NCBI GenBank assembly: GCA_002395235.1
Contig: DGWK01000010.1
Coordinates: 1-17,178 of the forward strand
DNA from: Lachnospiraceae bacterium UBA4260
GTDB lineage: Bacteria > Bacillota > Clostridia > Lachnospirales > Lachnospiraceae
Length of the DNA: 17,178 nt
Reading direction: 5' to 3'
The notes below the pieces were generated by a model, which did no database searches, was not told where the DNA came from, and saw nothing but the letters and a program-made list of their open reading frames with translations. Below, in pieces: positions 6,294 to 14,214 of the stretch; within the stretch, counting starts at the first letter, position 1, and each line of letters begins with the position of its first letter. Made by a program: the position numbers and the translations under genes.

Positions 6294-8453
6294 ATGGCAA
6301 ATGAAGCTTTGAAGCAGGAAATAAAGTCTGCTCTCAGTAATAAGACGCTTGGCAGGACACTCGGAACGTTCTGTGAGACATATCCCGAGAGAAGACTGAA
6401 ATCATATGAAGGCGTTGACTTTGAAGAGACCCGCGAGAATATCCGCAGAGTCAAGGGATACGCCGCTGACCACATCGATGAGATGATCGAGGAATTTACG
6501 AAGAACTGCACCGCCCGCGGCGGTCACGTCTTCCATGCGACCAGCGCTGATGAGGCGATCGAATTCGTCCGTAACCTGGTCAAGGAAAAAGGGGTTCAGA
6601 CCATCGTCAAATCCAAATCGATGGCTTCCGAAGAGATCCACATGAACAAGATCCTGGGCGACGACGGCGTCCTGGTACAGGAGACCGACCTGGGCGAGTT
6701 CATCATCGCTCTCGAAGGCAATACTCCCGTGCACATGGTCATGCCCGCTCTTCACCTGAACAAAGAGCAGGTCGCCGATCTTTTCACAGACTATACCAAA
6801 GTAGAGAACAAGCCGATCATTTCCGAAGAAGTAAAGACGGCCCGCAAAGTAATGAGAGACAAGTTCACACATGCGGACATGGGCGTATCCGGCGCTAATG
6901 TAGCGGTCGCCGAGACCGGCACGGTCTTCACCATGACCAACGAAGGCAACGGCCGTATGGTCGGCACGCTCCCCAAGATCCATCTGTATGTGTTCGGTAT
7001 CGAGAAGTTCGTAAAGAGCCTCTCCGACGCCCGCTATATCTTCAAGGCACTCCCCCGCAACGGCACGGCCCAGAGACTGACCGCTTATCTGTCCCTGTAC
7101 ACCGGCGCAAACGAAGTAGTGCTCGACAAAGAGACCGACGAGAAGGGTCCGAAGGACTTCTACTGCGTGATCCTGGATGATCCGGGAAGACGCGAGATCC
7201 TTGCCGAGGAGTCCTTCAGAGAGATCTTCGACTGCATCCGCTGCGGCGCATGTCTTGACGTATGTCCCGCCTTCGCTCTGCTGGGCGGCCATGTATATGG
7301 AAGTAATGTCTATACCGGCGGTATCGGCACACTGCTGAGCCACTTCCTGGTATCCGAGGAGCGCGCGGAGCAGATCCAGAACATCTGCCTGCAGTGCGGA
7401 AGATGTAAGGAAGTCTGCGGCGGCGGCCTGCACATTCCGGAGATGATCATGAAGCTGCGTGAGCGCAGCATGGAGAAGCATCCCAACCCGACTTACAAGT
7501 TCGCTCTGGATGCCGTCAGCGACAGGAAGCTCTTCCACTCCATGCTCCGCATCGCTTCGATCGCACAGCCCGCATTTATGAAGCAGGGCCAGCCCATGAT
7601 GCGCCATCTGCCCATGTTCCTGTCCGGTCTCTCCGAGGGAAGAAGCCTTCCCAAGATCGCCCAGGTTCCGTTCAGGGATGTATTCCCGACCATTGAGCAG
7701 AATGTTCCCAATCCCAAGGGCAAAATAGCGATCTTCACAGGGTGCCTTCTCGACTTCGTCTACATTGACACCGCCAAGGCGGTCATCAAGGACCTCAACT
7801 CCATCGGCTATATCGTCGATATGCCCATGGGCCAGTCCTGCTGCGGCGCTCCCGCCACCTACATGGGCGACAGAGAGAACGCCAAGAAGACCGCGGAGCT
7901 CAACATCAACGCGATGGCGGCAGAAAACTACGATTACATCGTATCGGCCTGCCCGACCTGTACACACCAGATCAGGGAGTACGAGCAGTTCTTCCAGGAC
8001 GATCCCGAGATGCTCGCAAAGGCCAAAGAGCTCGGCGAGAAGAGCTATGACTTCTGCAAACTGTTCCACATGCTGGGCGGCCTCTCCGACGAGGGCGACG
8101 GCAAGGAACTCAATATTACCTACCACGATTCCTGCCACCTCAAGAGATCCATGGGCGTGTTCAAGGAGCAGAGAGAACTGCTGACCCACACCAAGGGCGT
8201 CCATCTCACCGAGATGAAGGAAAGCGACAACTGCTGCGGATTCGGCGGAACCTACAGTATCAAGTTCCCCGAGGTGGCAGCTCCCATCCTCGAGCGCAAG
8301 GTCGAGCATATCAAAGAGACCGGTGCAGATACCGTCGCAGTGGACTGCCCCGGCTGCATGATGCAGATCAGCGGCGGACTCGATGCCAGAGACATCCCTG
8401 TCGATGTCAAGCACACCGCAGTCATCATCGCCGAGAAGAGAGGATTAATGTAA
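6294..8453 (+). CDS. LutB-LutA fusion: LUD / 2x[4Fe-4S] / two CCG-domain lactate-oxidation protein
   Basis: This 719-residue protein joins what are usually two genes. Residues about 60-300 are a LutB-type LUD domain (KSKSMASEEIHMNKIL at 106-121). Two ferredoxin motifs follow: C314xxC317xxC320xxxC324-P and C365xxC368xxC371xxxC375. From about 476 there are two cysteine-rich CCG domains of the LutA/GlpC/HdrB type: C484, C516-C517, C553, C556 and C614, C647-C648, C685, C688. All expected cysteines are present, so the fusion looks functional. Its length equals a normal LutB (about 475) plus LutA (about 240). Expected role: oxidation of L-lactate to pyruvate, passing electrons through the clusters to an acceptor. 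No transmembrane segment is evident, so it is cytoplasmic or peripheral. It sits three bases before the polyprenyl synthase gene, which suggests translational coupling and a quinone-linked acceptor. Substrate could be another 2-hydroxyacid, such as glycolate, but the adjacent permease favours lactate. Confidence 0.92.
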   Translation: MANEALKQEIKSALSNKTLGRTLGTFCETYPERRLKSYEGVDFEETRENIRRVKGYAADHIDEMIEEFTKNCTARGGHVFHATSADEAIEFVRNLVKEKGVQTIVKSKSMASEEIHMNKILGDDGVLVQETDLGEFIIALEGNTPVHMVMPALHLNKEQVADLFTDYTKVENKPIISEEVKTARKVMRDKFTHADMGVSGANVAVAETGTVFTMTNEGNGRMVGTLPKIHLYVFGIEKFVKSLSDARYIFKALPRNGTAQRLTAYLSLYTGANEVVLDKETDEKGPKDFYCVILDDPGRREILAEESFREIFDCIRCGACLDVCPAFALLGGHVYGSNVYTGGIGTLLSHFLVSEERAEQIQNICLQCGRCKEVCGGGLHIPEMIMKLRERSMEKHPNPTYKFALDAVSDRKLFHSMLRIASIAQPAFMKQGQPMMRHLPMFLSGLSEGRSLPKIAQVPFRDVFPTIEQNVPNPKGKIAIFTGCLLDFVYIDTAKAVIKDLNSIGYIVDMPMGQSCCGAPATYMGDRENAKKTAELNINAMAAENYDYIVSACPTCTHQIREYEQFFQDDPEMLAKAKELGEKSYDFCKLFHMLGGLSDEGDGKELNITYHDSCHLKRSMGVFKEQRELLTHTKGVHLTEMKESDNCCGFGGTYSIKFPEVAAPILERKVEHIKETGADTVAVDCPGCMMQISGGLDARDIPVDVKHTAVIIAEKRGLM

Positions 8454-8456
8454 AGA

Positions 8457-9419
8457 ATGATCAGTGACTGGATGGACAGTGTCGAGTCCGACATCGCGAG
8501 GCTCACCGCACATCCTTACGCCGGTACGCCGGTGGGAGAAGTGCTGGACTGGGCCGCCTGTTCAAAGGGAAAGCGGATCCGTCCCATGCTCCTCATCCTG
8601 AGCGCCATGTTCGGTCCGCACTGTGAAGAGCGGCGCGCCCGTCTGTCGCTTTTGGCCGCCATGACGGAGATCACCCATCTGGCCTCGCTCGTGCACGACG
8701 ACATCGTAGACGACGCCCCTGTCCGCAGGGAAAAAGCTTCCGTACAGAAGAAATTCGGTAAGGACGCAGCCGTCTACGCGGGAGATTTTCTCATCTCGCG
8801 CGTCATGTACACGCAGGCTCAGGAGAATCTCCACGAGTCCGGCATGATCCTGGCAGGCGCCATCGGACAGATGTGCGCCGGCGAGATCGGCCAGGCCGGC
8901 TGCCGCTATCGGGAAGATGTGACGCTGCAGGAATACCTCTGCAATATCCGAGGCAAGACGACGGCCCTTTTCAAGGCCGCCTGCAGGATCGGCGCACTCG
9001 AGAGCGGATGCTCTCCCGCCGTGATCGAACAGCTGGACAAGCTGGGAGAGGCGCTCGGATGCATGTTCCAGTTCCGGGATGATCTGCTCGATTTTACAAC
9101 AGATCAGGCGTGTATGGGCAAGGAGACGCACAAGGATTTCCGCGACGGCATTTACACGATGCCGGTGCTCATGGCAATGCGGAATTCCGAGGCCAGAGAC
9201 AAGCTTCTGCCCATAATGCGCAGAAACCGCGAAGAAGGAATCGACAGGACACAGATCAGGGAAATGGAAGAGATCGTGCGGGAGTACGGCGGCGTAGAGG
9301 AGACCAAAAAAGAGATCCTTCGCTATCGGAAACGGTGCGAAGAGATCCTCGCAGGGCTTCCTGCCGGAGCCGCCTCTTCCGGCCTTGACAAAATAGTAAA
9401 AAAATGCGCGCAGGTCTGA
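8457..9419 (+). CDS. Long-chain trans-polyprenyl diphosphate synthase
   Basis: A 320-residue member of the trans-isoprenyl diphosphate synthase family, soluble, extending allylic diphosphates with IPP. Seen: substrate-binding KGKRIRP (37-43), first Asp-rich motif DDIVD (81-85), GKTTALF (166-172), and second Asp-rich motif DDLLD (208-212). The residue five before the first Asp-rich motif is Ala, not a bulky aromatic; in this family that goes with long products (hexa- to decaprenyl) rather than FPP or GPP. It most resembles the catalytic HepT/IspB type. No HepS-like small subunit is next to it. It starts three bases after the LutB-LutA stop and is followed by the MenA-type transferase that would use its product. 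Predicted product is the quinone side chain; exact chain length cannot be read from the sequence. Confidence 0.88.
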   Translation: MISDWMDSVESDIARLTAHPYAGTPVGEVLDWAACSKGKRIRPMLLILSAMFGPHCEERRARLSLLAAMTEITHLASLVHDDIVDDAPVRREKASVQKKFGKDAAVYAGDFLISRVMYTQAQENLHESGMILAGAIGQMCAGEIGQAGCRYREDVTLQEYLCNIRGKTTALFKAACRIGALESGCSPAVIEQLDKLGEALGCMFQFRDDLLDFTTDQACMGKETHKDFRDGIYTMPVLMAMRNSEARDKLLPIMRRNREEGIDRTQIREMEEIVREYGGVEETKKEILRYRKRCEEILAGLPAGAASSGLDKIVKKCAQV

Positions 9420-9429
9420 CCGGCCGGTG

Positions 9430-10431
9430 ATGCGCGCAGAGCAAACAGGACAATTTTTTGATGAGAGTGTTTTGATGAGAGTTATGAACAGTTCCGACAA
9501 CCGCACAAGCGGCGTTCGATACAACGCGCTGACCCCGAAGCTCGCATTGCAACTGGCGGCGCCCCACACCTGGGCCGCCTCCGTGTTCCCGTCTCTTTTC
9601 GGGATCCTGTACTGCATCTATCGATCTTTTGGCATAAGCGCCATAGAGGCCGCTCTTCTGTTGTCCGCCTGCGTGCTCATGCAGGCCGCTGTGAATACTT
9701 TCAATGATTATATGGATTTTGTAAAAGGCACTGACAGCCTGGAGGACAATCTTGAGAAGGAGGACGCCGTTCTTCTGTACGCGGGCGTTGACCCGCTGCA
9801 GGTCAGGAACCTGGCTTTCGCTTTTCTCGGGACGGCAGCTCTGATCGGGATCGGATTTACCGTAAAGAGCGGACCGCTTCCTCTTGCGATCGGCCTGCTC
9901 GGCGGACTGATCGTGCTGCTCTACTCCGGAGGTCCGCTGCCGATCTCCTACCTCCCGATTGGAGAGATCACGTCGGGAGTCGTGATGGGAGCCCTGATCC
10001 CGCTGGGGATCACGGCGGCCGTTACAGGCAGCTTTCATCCGGAGATCCTGCCCCTCACTCTCCCCCTTGTCACGGGGATCGGTCTCATCATGATGACCAA
10101 CAACACCTGCGACATCGAGAAGGACCTGAAGGCAGGAAGGAGAACATTTTCGGGCTGCATCGGAAGAGAGAAAGCCGTGCGCGTATACCGGCTCGCGGTG
10201 ATCCTATGGATGCTCCTCATCGTCCTTGACGGCGCTCTCCTGGGCCGCGCGCCCCTTACGGCCGCGCTCCTCGGAGTCTTCGCCGCCTACATTCCGGCTT
10301 ACCGCTTTCTGATGCGCTCCCCTCTCCTTCAGAGCACGCGGGTCGCGCAGATGAAAGGGATCCTGAAGGCAAATATCTGCAACGGGATCGTCTGCCTGGC
10401 TATTCTCCTGGCGGCGATCGCGGTCAGATGA
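9430..10431 (+). CDS. UbiA/MenA-type membrane prenyltransferase, probably DHNA polyprenyltransferase
   Basis: About 333 residues with roughly eight to nine hydrophobic segments, an integral membrane UbiA-superfamily enzyme. The two Mg-diphosphate motifs are intact: N92-D-Y-M-D96 with K-G-T-D102, and N225-T-C-D228-I-E-K-D232 followed by GRRT (237-240). The segment YSGGPLPISYLPIGE matches the MenA style of the family, so the likely reaction is attachment of the polyprenyl chain to 1,4-dihydroxy-2-naphthoate with loss of CO2, giving demethylmenaquinol. The start is uncertain: homology begins only near residue 35 (LTPKLALQLAAPHTW). GTG at 9427, ATG at 9430, 9475 or 9484 are all possible, and none has a strong ribosome-binding site; 9475 or 9484 would remove the poorly conserved leader. 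The stop overlaps the next start as ATGA. An aromatic acceptor other than DHNA cannot be excluded. Confidence 0.85.
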   Translation: MRAEQTGQFFDESVLMRVMNSSDNRTSGVRYNALTPKLALQLAAPHTWAASVFPSLFGILYCIYRSFGISAIEAALLLSACVLMQAAVNTFNDYMDFVKGTDSLEDNLEKEDAVLLYAGVDPLQVRNLAFAFLGTAALIGIGFTVKSGPLPLAIGLLGGLIVLLYSGGPLPISYLPIGEITSGVVMGALIPLGITAAVTGSFHPEILPLTLPLVTGIGLIMMTNNTCDIEKDLKAGRRTFSGCIGREKAVRVYRLAVILWMLLIVLDGALLGRAPLTAALLGVFAAYIPAYRFLMRSPLLQSTRVAQMKGILKANICNGIVCLAILLAAIAVR

Positions 10432-11186
10432 AACAAGTGAGGTACGAATCAATGCGTTCTGCACAGAACCTGACACAGGAAGAAAAACAGGATAAAGTCT
10501 TCCGCGTCTTCGAGACGATCGCGAAGGGTTATGACAGGGCGAATGTGAGGATCAGCCTCGGCATGCAGAATTCCTGGAAAGAAATGCTGATCCGGGAAGT
10601 GGTCCGGCGCCCTCGAAACAGGGTGCTCGACCTGTGCACCGGAACCGGAGACATTGCCATCGGCATTGCAAAGGCCGGGGCAAAATACAGTATAACCGGC
10701 ATGGATTTTTCCCCCTCTATGCTCAGGGTCGCGGCCCGCAAGGCGAAGCGGCTCGGAATCACGAACATAAGGTGGAGAAAAGGAAATGCCATGAAAATCC
10801 CTTGCGGCGATGCATATTTTGACGCCGTGAGTATATCGTTCGGACTGCGCAACTGCGCGGACCCGCAGCAGGTCCTGGAGGAGATCTACCGGGTGCTGCG
10901 GCCGGGAGGAGAGATCCTCTGTCTGGAATCCTTTGTCCCGGACAGCGCTGTTGTGAAACCTTTCTACCGGCTCTATTTTGGCAGGATCATGCCCCTTCTG
11001 GGAGGCGGACGTTCCAACCGAAAAGAGTACGAGTGGCTGCAGGAGTCGACAGAGAGCTTCCTTCGCTCGAAGGAGCTGTCCCATCTCATGCGAAGGTGCG
11101 GATTTGTCGATGTCAGAGTCAGGCGCAGAATGATGGGCGCCTGCGCGATGCACGTCGCCGTAAAGCCCGGCTGCAGGAAGCAGTGA
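10428..11186 (+). CDS. UbiE/MenG-type demethylmenaquinone methyltransferase
   Basis: A 252-residue class I SAM-dependent methyltransferase of the UbiE/MenG (COQ5) family. The N-terminal VFRVFETIAKGYDRAN and the SAM motif VLDLCTGTGD (66-75) are typical, as is ISFGLRNCADPQQVLEEIYR (136-155), where FGLRN is a family hallmark. Expected reaction: C-methylation of demethylmenaquinol to menaquinol at the cytoplasmic membrane face. It overlaps the prenyltransferase stop by four bases (ATGA), a translational coupling signal. A second possible start, ATG at 10452, is preceded by GTGAGGT at good spacing and would make a 244-residue protein beginning MRSAQNLTQ; I cannot choose firmly. About 100 bases follow before the FixC-like gene, with no terminator evident. 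Confidence 0.88.
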   Translation: MKQVRYESMRSAQNLTQEEKQDKVFRVFETIAKGYDRANVRISLGMQNSWKEMLIREVVRRPRNRVLDLCTGTGDIAIGIAKAGAKYSITGMDFSPSMLRVAARKAKRLGITNIRWRKGNAMKIPCGDAYFDAVSISFGLRNCADPQQVLEEIYRVLRPGGEILCLESFVPDSAVVKPFYRLYFGRIMPLLGGGRSNRKEYEWLQESTESFLRSKELSHLMRRCGFVDVRVRRRMMGACAMHVAVKPGCRKQ

Positions 11187-11290
11187 GATGTCCGATCGAT
11201 GATCATTCGTAAAAAGGGTGAGGGGCCTGCCATACAGTGCCCTGCGCCCGGAAACCGACGAACGAACCACGCAAGGAGGTTTTGGTAAAT

Positions 11291-12583
11291 ATGAGTGAAG
11301 AAAAATTTGATGCCATAGTTGTTGGCGGAGGCCTGGCGGGACTTACGGCCGCTTACTGTCTGGCACAGGCGGAAATGGAAGTTCTTGTCATTGAAAGAGG
11401 TACTTTCTGCGGTTCCAAGAACGTGACCGGAGGAAGGATCTACACACACAGTCTCGAGAAAGTGATGCCCGGTTTCGCCGAGGAGGCACCTCTTGAGAGA
11501 AAAGTCACCAAAGAGCGCGTCGCCCTGATGACCGAAAAGGGCGTCGTCAATATTGAATATGCGTCCGGAAAGCCCGACACGCCGGAAACTGCTTCCTATA
11601 CTGTACTTCGCAGCAAATTCGACAAGTGGTTTGCGGAGAAATGCGAGGAAGTCGGCGTCATGATGGTTCCCGGCATCCGTGTCGACTCGCTTCTCAAAGA
11701 CGGCGACAAGATCGTCGGCATTGACGCGGGCGGCGAAGAGATGTACGCCGATGTAGTGATCCTCGCGGACGGCGTCAACTCCCTTCTGGCCCAGTCCATC
11801 GGACTCAAGCCTGAGCTCAAGCCCGAGCAGGTGGCGGTCGGCTGTAAAGAAGTCATCCAGCTGGGTGAGGACGTGATCAACCAGCGCTTCGGCCTCGAAG
11901 GGAACGAAGGCTTATCCATGCTGGTGGCGGGCGATCCCACAGTCGGCAATATCGGCGGCGGGTTCCTCTACACCAATAAGGACAGCGTCTCCATCGGTAT
12001 CGTCGCTACCTGCAGCGATATCGGCCGCGTAGACGTCTCCATCCCGGATATGCTCGAGCGCTTCAAGAACCATCCTTCCATCGAGCCCCTGATCAAAGGC
12101 GGGCTTCCGCTGGAGTATTCCGCGCACCTGGTTCCCGAGGGCGGATTTGACATGATCCCCAAGCTGTATGACAACGGCGTTCTGGTAACCGGTGATGCAG
12201 CTGCCTTCGTGATCAACCTCGGCTACACGGTCCGCGGCATGGACTTCGCCGTGGAGTCCGGAAGACTGGCCGCAGAGGCGGTGATCCGCGCCAAGGCTGC
12301 TGATGATTTCAGCGCCGCTTCTCTTGCTTACTATCAGAAGCTTGTGGAGAACAGCTTCATTTATACCGATATGAAGCAGTACCGCAACTTCCCCAAGCTT
12401 CTTGAGCGCCATGAGATCTTCAACGATGTGCCTGAGATCGCCGACGTTCTCTTCGACAGGCTCTTCAGAGTGGACGGCAAAAAGCCCGTATCTCTGCCGA
12501 TGTTCGCTATCGATGAGATCGCGAAGCGCACCAGCGCCTCCAAGCTCCTCGAGCTTGTCATGGTTGCCCTTGACGCATTATAA
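11291..12583 (+). CDS. fixC: FixC-type FAD oxidoreductase (ETF:quinone oxidoreductase-like)
   Basis: A 430-residue flavoprotein. It opens with the dinucleotide fold GGGLAG (12-17), then a FixC-like segment GSKNVTGGRIY, and near the C-terminus the second FAD signature GVLVTGDAAAF. Length and order match FixC, the large subunit equivalent of ETF:quinone oxidoreductase, and the next gene is its usual ferredoxin partner FixX. The function expected from the family is electron exchange between an ETF-type flavoprotein and membrane quinone. The start is ATG at 11291, after AAGGAGGT with ten bases spacing; an upstream in-frame start at 11237 lacks a ribosome-binding site and would precede this strong one. 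FixA and FixB (ETF) are not in the window. Alternative: FixC is related to geranylgeranyl reductases, so saturation of the quinone side chain is conceivable, but the FixX partner makes this less likely. Confidence 0.87.
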   Translation: MSEEKFDAIVVGGGLAGLTAAYCLAQAEMEVLVIERGTFCGSKNVTGGRIYTHSLEKVMPGFAEEAPLERKVTKERVALMTEKGVVNIEYASGKPDTPETASYTVLRSKFDKWFAEKCEEVGVMMVPGIRVDSLLKDGDKIVGIDAGGEEMYADVVILADGVNSLLAQSIGLKPELKPEQVAVGCKEVIQLGEDVINQRFGLEGNEGLSMLVAGDPTVGNIGGGFLYTNKDSVSIGIVATCSDIGRVDVSIPDMLERFKNHPSIEPLIKGGLPLEYSAHLVPEGGFDMIPKLYDNGVLVTGDAAAFVINLGYTVRGMDFAVESGRLAAEAVIRAKAADDFSAASLAYYQKLVENSFIYTDMKQYRNFPKLLERHEIFNDVPEIADVLFDRLFRVDGKKPVSLPMFAIDEIAKRTSASKLLELVMVALDAL

Positions 12584-12606
12584 GAGACAGGAAGGAGGAA
12601 ACCAAA

Positions 12607-12894
12607 ATGGCAAAAAAAGTTCCTGTAGATGACAAACTGGGCTACAATGTATTCCATACCGACGAGAGCTACGCCCATATTGAGATCAACAGCGATTTTA
12701 AGGATGAGGAAGAGATCCGCAAGGTCGTCCTCGCCTGCCCCGCCGAGCTCTACAAATATGAGAACGGTGAACTCGCTTTCAATCACGAGGGCTGCCTTGA
12801 GTGCGGCACCTGCCGTGTTGTCTCCGGCGGCAAAGTAGTGAAGAGCTGGAATCACCCTTACGGAGAAATGGGTGTGACCTATATGCAGGGTTGA
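12607..12894 (+). CDS. fixX: FixX-type [4Fe-4S] ferredoxin partner of FixC
   Basis: A 95-residue protein with the four cysteines that bind the single cluster in FixX and in the C-terminal domain of ETF:quinone oxidoreductase: C44 in ACPAELY, then C63xxC66xxC69 in CLECGTCRV. The tail WNHPYGEMGVTYMQG matches the family's conserved W-x-x-P-x-G-x-x-G-V ending. It presumably docks on FixC and relays electrons to or from quinone. A strong GGAAGGAGG ribosome-binding site lies in the 23-base gap after fixC. It is followed by 114 bases holding a strong hairpin before the first ArsA-type gene. Confidence 0.9.
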   Translation: MAKKVPVDDKLGYNVFHTDESYAHIEINSDFKDEEEIRKVVLACPAELYKYENGELAFNHEGCLECGTCRVVSGGKVVKSWNHPYGEMGVTYMQG

Positions 12895-12943
12895 CCTGCG
12901 GCACGGGGCATAATTTTCGCCCGGTCTTTAAGTAAAACAAGCC

Positions 12944-12992
12944 CTCCGGGAATCACTGCTGCGGCATCCTGCCATGACAGTGGTTCCCGGAG
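12944..12992 (+). promoter_or_regulatory. Strong intra-operon hairpin between fixX and the first ArsA-type gene
   Basis: CTCCGGGAATCACTG (12944-12958) pairs with CAGTGGTTCCCGGAG (12978-12992) over 15 positions with only one G-U wobble, around a 19-base loop. No T-run follows on the plus strand, so it is not a classic terminator. It ends about eight bases before the AGG of the next ribosome-binding site. Likely an mRNA-processing, stability or translation-control element that sets the ArsA genes apart from the upstream genes. Confidence 0.6.
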
Positions 12993-13008
12993 ATCAAATG
13001 AGGCAGGA

Positions 13009-14214
13009 ATGGGCAGAATCATTATTTTTACGGGAAAAGGCGGCGTAGGCAAGACGAGCATCATCTCGGCCCACGCGCTTCGCGCTGCTCGCAGCGGAAT
13101 GAAAACACTTCTGGTGAGCGCCGACATGGCGCATAACCTGGGAGACCTCTTCGAGACAGAGACGGGCGGGGAATTTGTAAGCCCCACTGCCAATCTCACG
13201 CTCCTGGAACTGGACCCCGGAAAGATCATGCGCGAGCACTACCCTGACCTGAACCGCTCTCTTCTGGAGATGCTCGGCGGCTCCATGAGCCGCGCGGCAG
13301 GAAGCGTTAACAGTGAGTTCATGATCCCCGGCTTTGAGGATCTGTTCATGCTGCTGGGAATCCGCGATCTGTATAAGAGCGGCGAATATGACCTTCTTCT
13401 TGTGGACTGCGCGCCGTCCGGCGAGACATTATCTCTCCTCAAGCTCCCGGAGCTTCTGGAGTGGTATATGGAGAAATTCTTCCCTGTCGGCAAGTTCATG
13501 ACGAGGGTTCTCTCCCCCGTCTCCAACGCGCTCTACAAAGTCAAACTCCCCGACAGCACGGCGATGGACCAGGTCTCCCTGATGCACCGGAACCTCGTTG
13601 ACCTTCAGAATCTTCTCAAGGATCCTCAGGTGACCACCGTCCGCCTGATCACGCTCCCCGAGAAAATGGTGGTCGAAGAGACCAAGCGGACCTATATGTA
13701 CCTGAATTTGTACGGCTATCGGGTCGAGCGCGTCTTCATAAACCGCGTGCTCCCTCCCATGCCGGATAATCCTTTTATGGACAGCTGGCACAGGATCCAG
13801 AAGACGTACATCGAGGAGGTGGAAAGTGTGTTCTCACACATTCCGGTCACCCGGATTCCCTGGTTTCCCGAGGAGATCAAAGGCCTCGAAGCGGTGGAGA
13901 GACTGAGCCGCTGTCTGCCGGACAATGAGGTTCTCTTTGCGCCGGCCGACATTGAATCGTCCGCGCAGGCCTCGGAGACCTATGAGATCACGCCGGAAGG
14001 GTGCTGCCTCAGTCTGTATATGCCCGGTGCCGAAAATGTATCCGTTCAGATCTGCGGCCGGGATCTGGACGTGAAGACGGCAAACGTTCTGCGGAAGATC
14101 CCCCTGCCCGCAGTTCTGTACAGGGCAGAGATCCTCAAGACACAGCTCACCGGCGGCTTTCTTAAAGTGTACTTCCGTTATTCGAACGAAGACAAAGCAG
14201 AGGGACAATTATGA
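13009..14214 (+). CDS. ArsA/Get3-family ATPase with alpha-crystallin-like C-terminal domain (first copy)
   Basis: A 401-residue soluble P-loop ATPase of the ArsA/TRC40/Get3 family. Seen: deviant Walker A GKGGVGKT (9-16), switch I SADMAHNLGD (37-46), and switch II DCAPSGETLSLL (133-144). A hydrophobic, Met/Leu-rich middle section (about 150-200) fits the client-binding helical part. The last 75 residues (ETYEITPEGCCLSLYMPGAE onward) look like the small beta-sandwich HSP20/alpha-crystallin domain found in some bacterial ArsA homologues and in Get3d. No CxxC zinc motif and no arsenite-binding cysteine set are visible, and there is no arsB, arsD or arsR nearby, so arsenite pumping is unlikely. 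Role here is unknown; delivery or chaperoning of membrane proteins or hydrophobic cofactors is a reasonable guess. It overlaps the second copy by four bases (ATGA), implying coupled synthesis and perhaps a heterodimer. Confidence 0.85.
   Translation: MGRIIIFTGKGGVGKTSIISAHALRAARSGMKTLLVSADMAHNLGDLFETETGGEFVSPTANLTLLELDPGKIMREHYPDLNRSLLEMLGGSMSRAAGSVNSEFMIPGFEDLFMLLGIRDLYKSGEYDLLLVDCAPSGETLSLLKLPELLEWYMEKFFPVGKFMTRVLSPVSNALYKVKLPDSTAMDQVSLMHRNLVDLQNLLKDPQVTTVRLITLPEKMVVEETKRTYMYLNLYGYRVERVFINRVLPPMPDNPFMDSWHRIQKTYIEEVESVFSHIPVTRIPWFPEEIKGLEAVERLSRCLPDNEVLFAPADIESSAQASETYEITPEGCCLSLYMPGAENVSVQICGRDLDVKTANVLRKIPLPAVLYRAEILKTQLTGGFLKVYFRYSNEDKAEGQL

Noticed and set aside
6402..8414. A 670-codon open frame on the minus strand
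   Set aside because: It is exactly antisense to the LutB-LutA fusion, whose motifs and cysteines are unmistakable. High-GC codon bias keeps the opposite frame open; the antisense product shows no recognisable motif or ribosome-binding site.
8562..9617. A 351-codon open frame on the minus strand across the polyprenyl synthase gene
   Set aside because: It is antisense to a gene with both Asp-rich motifs intact and crosses into the next gene; no family motif was seen. Treated as a shadow, like the minus-strand frame at 9256-10038.
11237..11290. An 18-codon upstream extension of the FixC gene
   Set aside because: The extension encodes an unconserved basic leader. A strong AAGGAGGT sits inside it, properly spaced for ATG at 11291, where the FixC fold begins.
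12904..12927. Possible terminator after fixX (CGGG...CCCG with TCTTTAAG)
   Set aside because: Only four or five base pairs and no real T-run; too weak to call.
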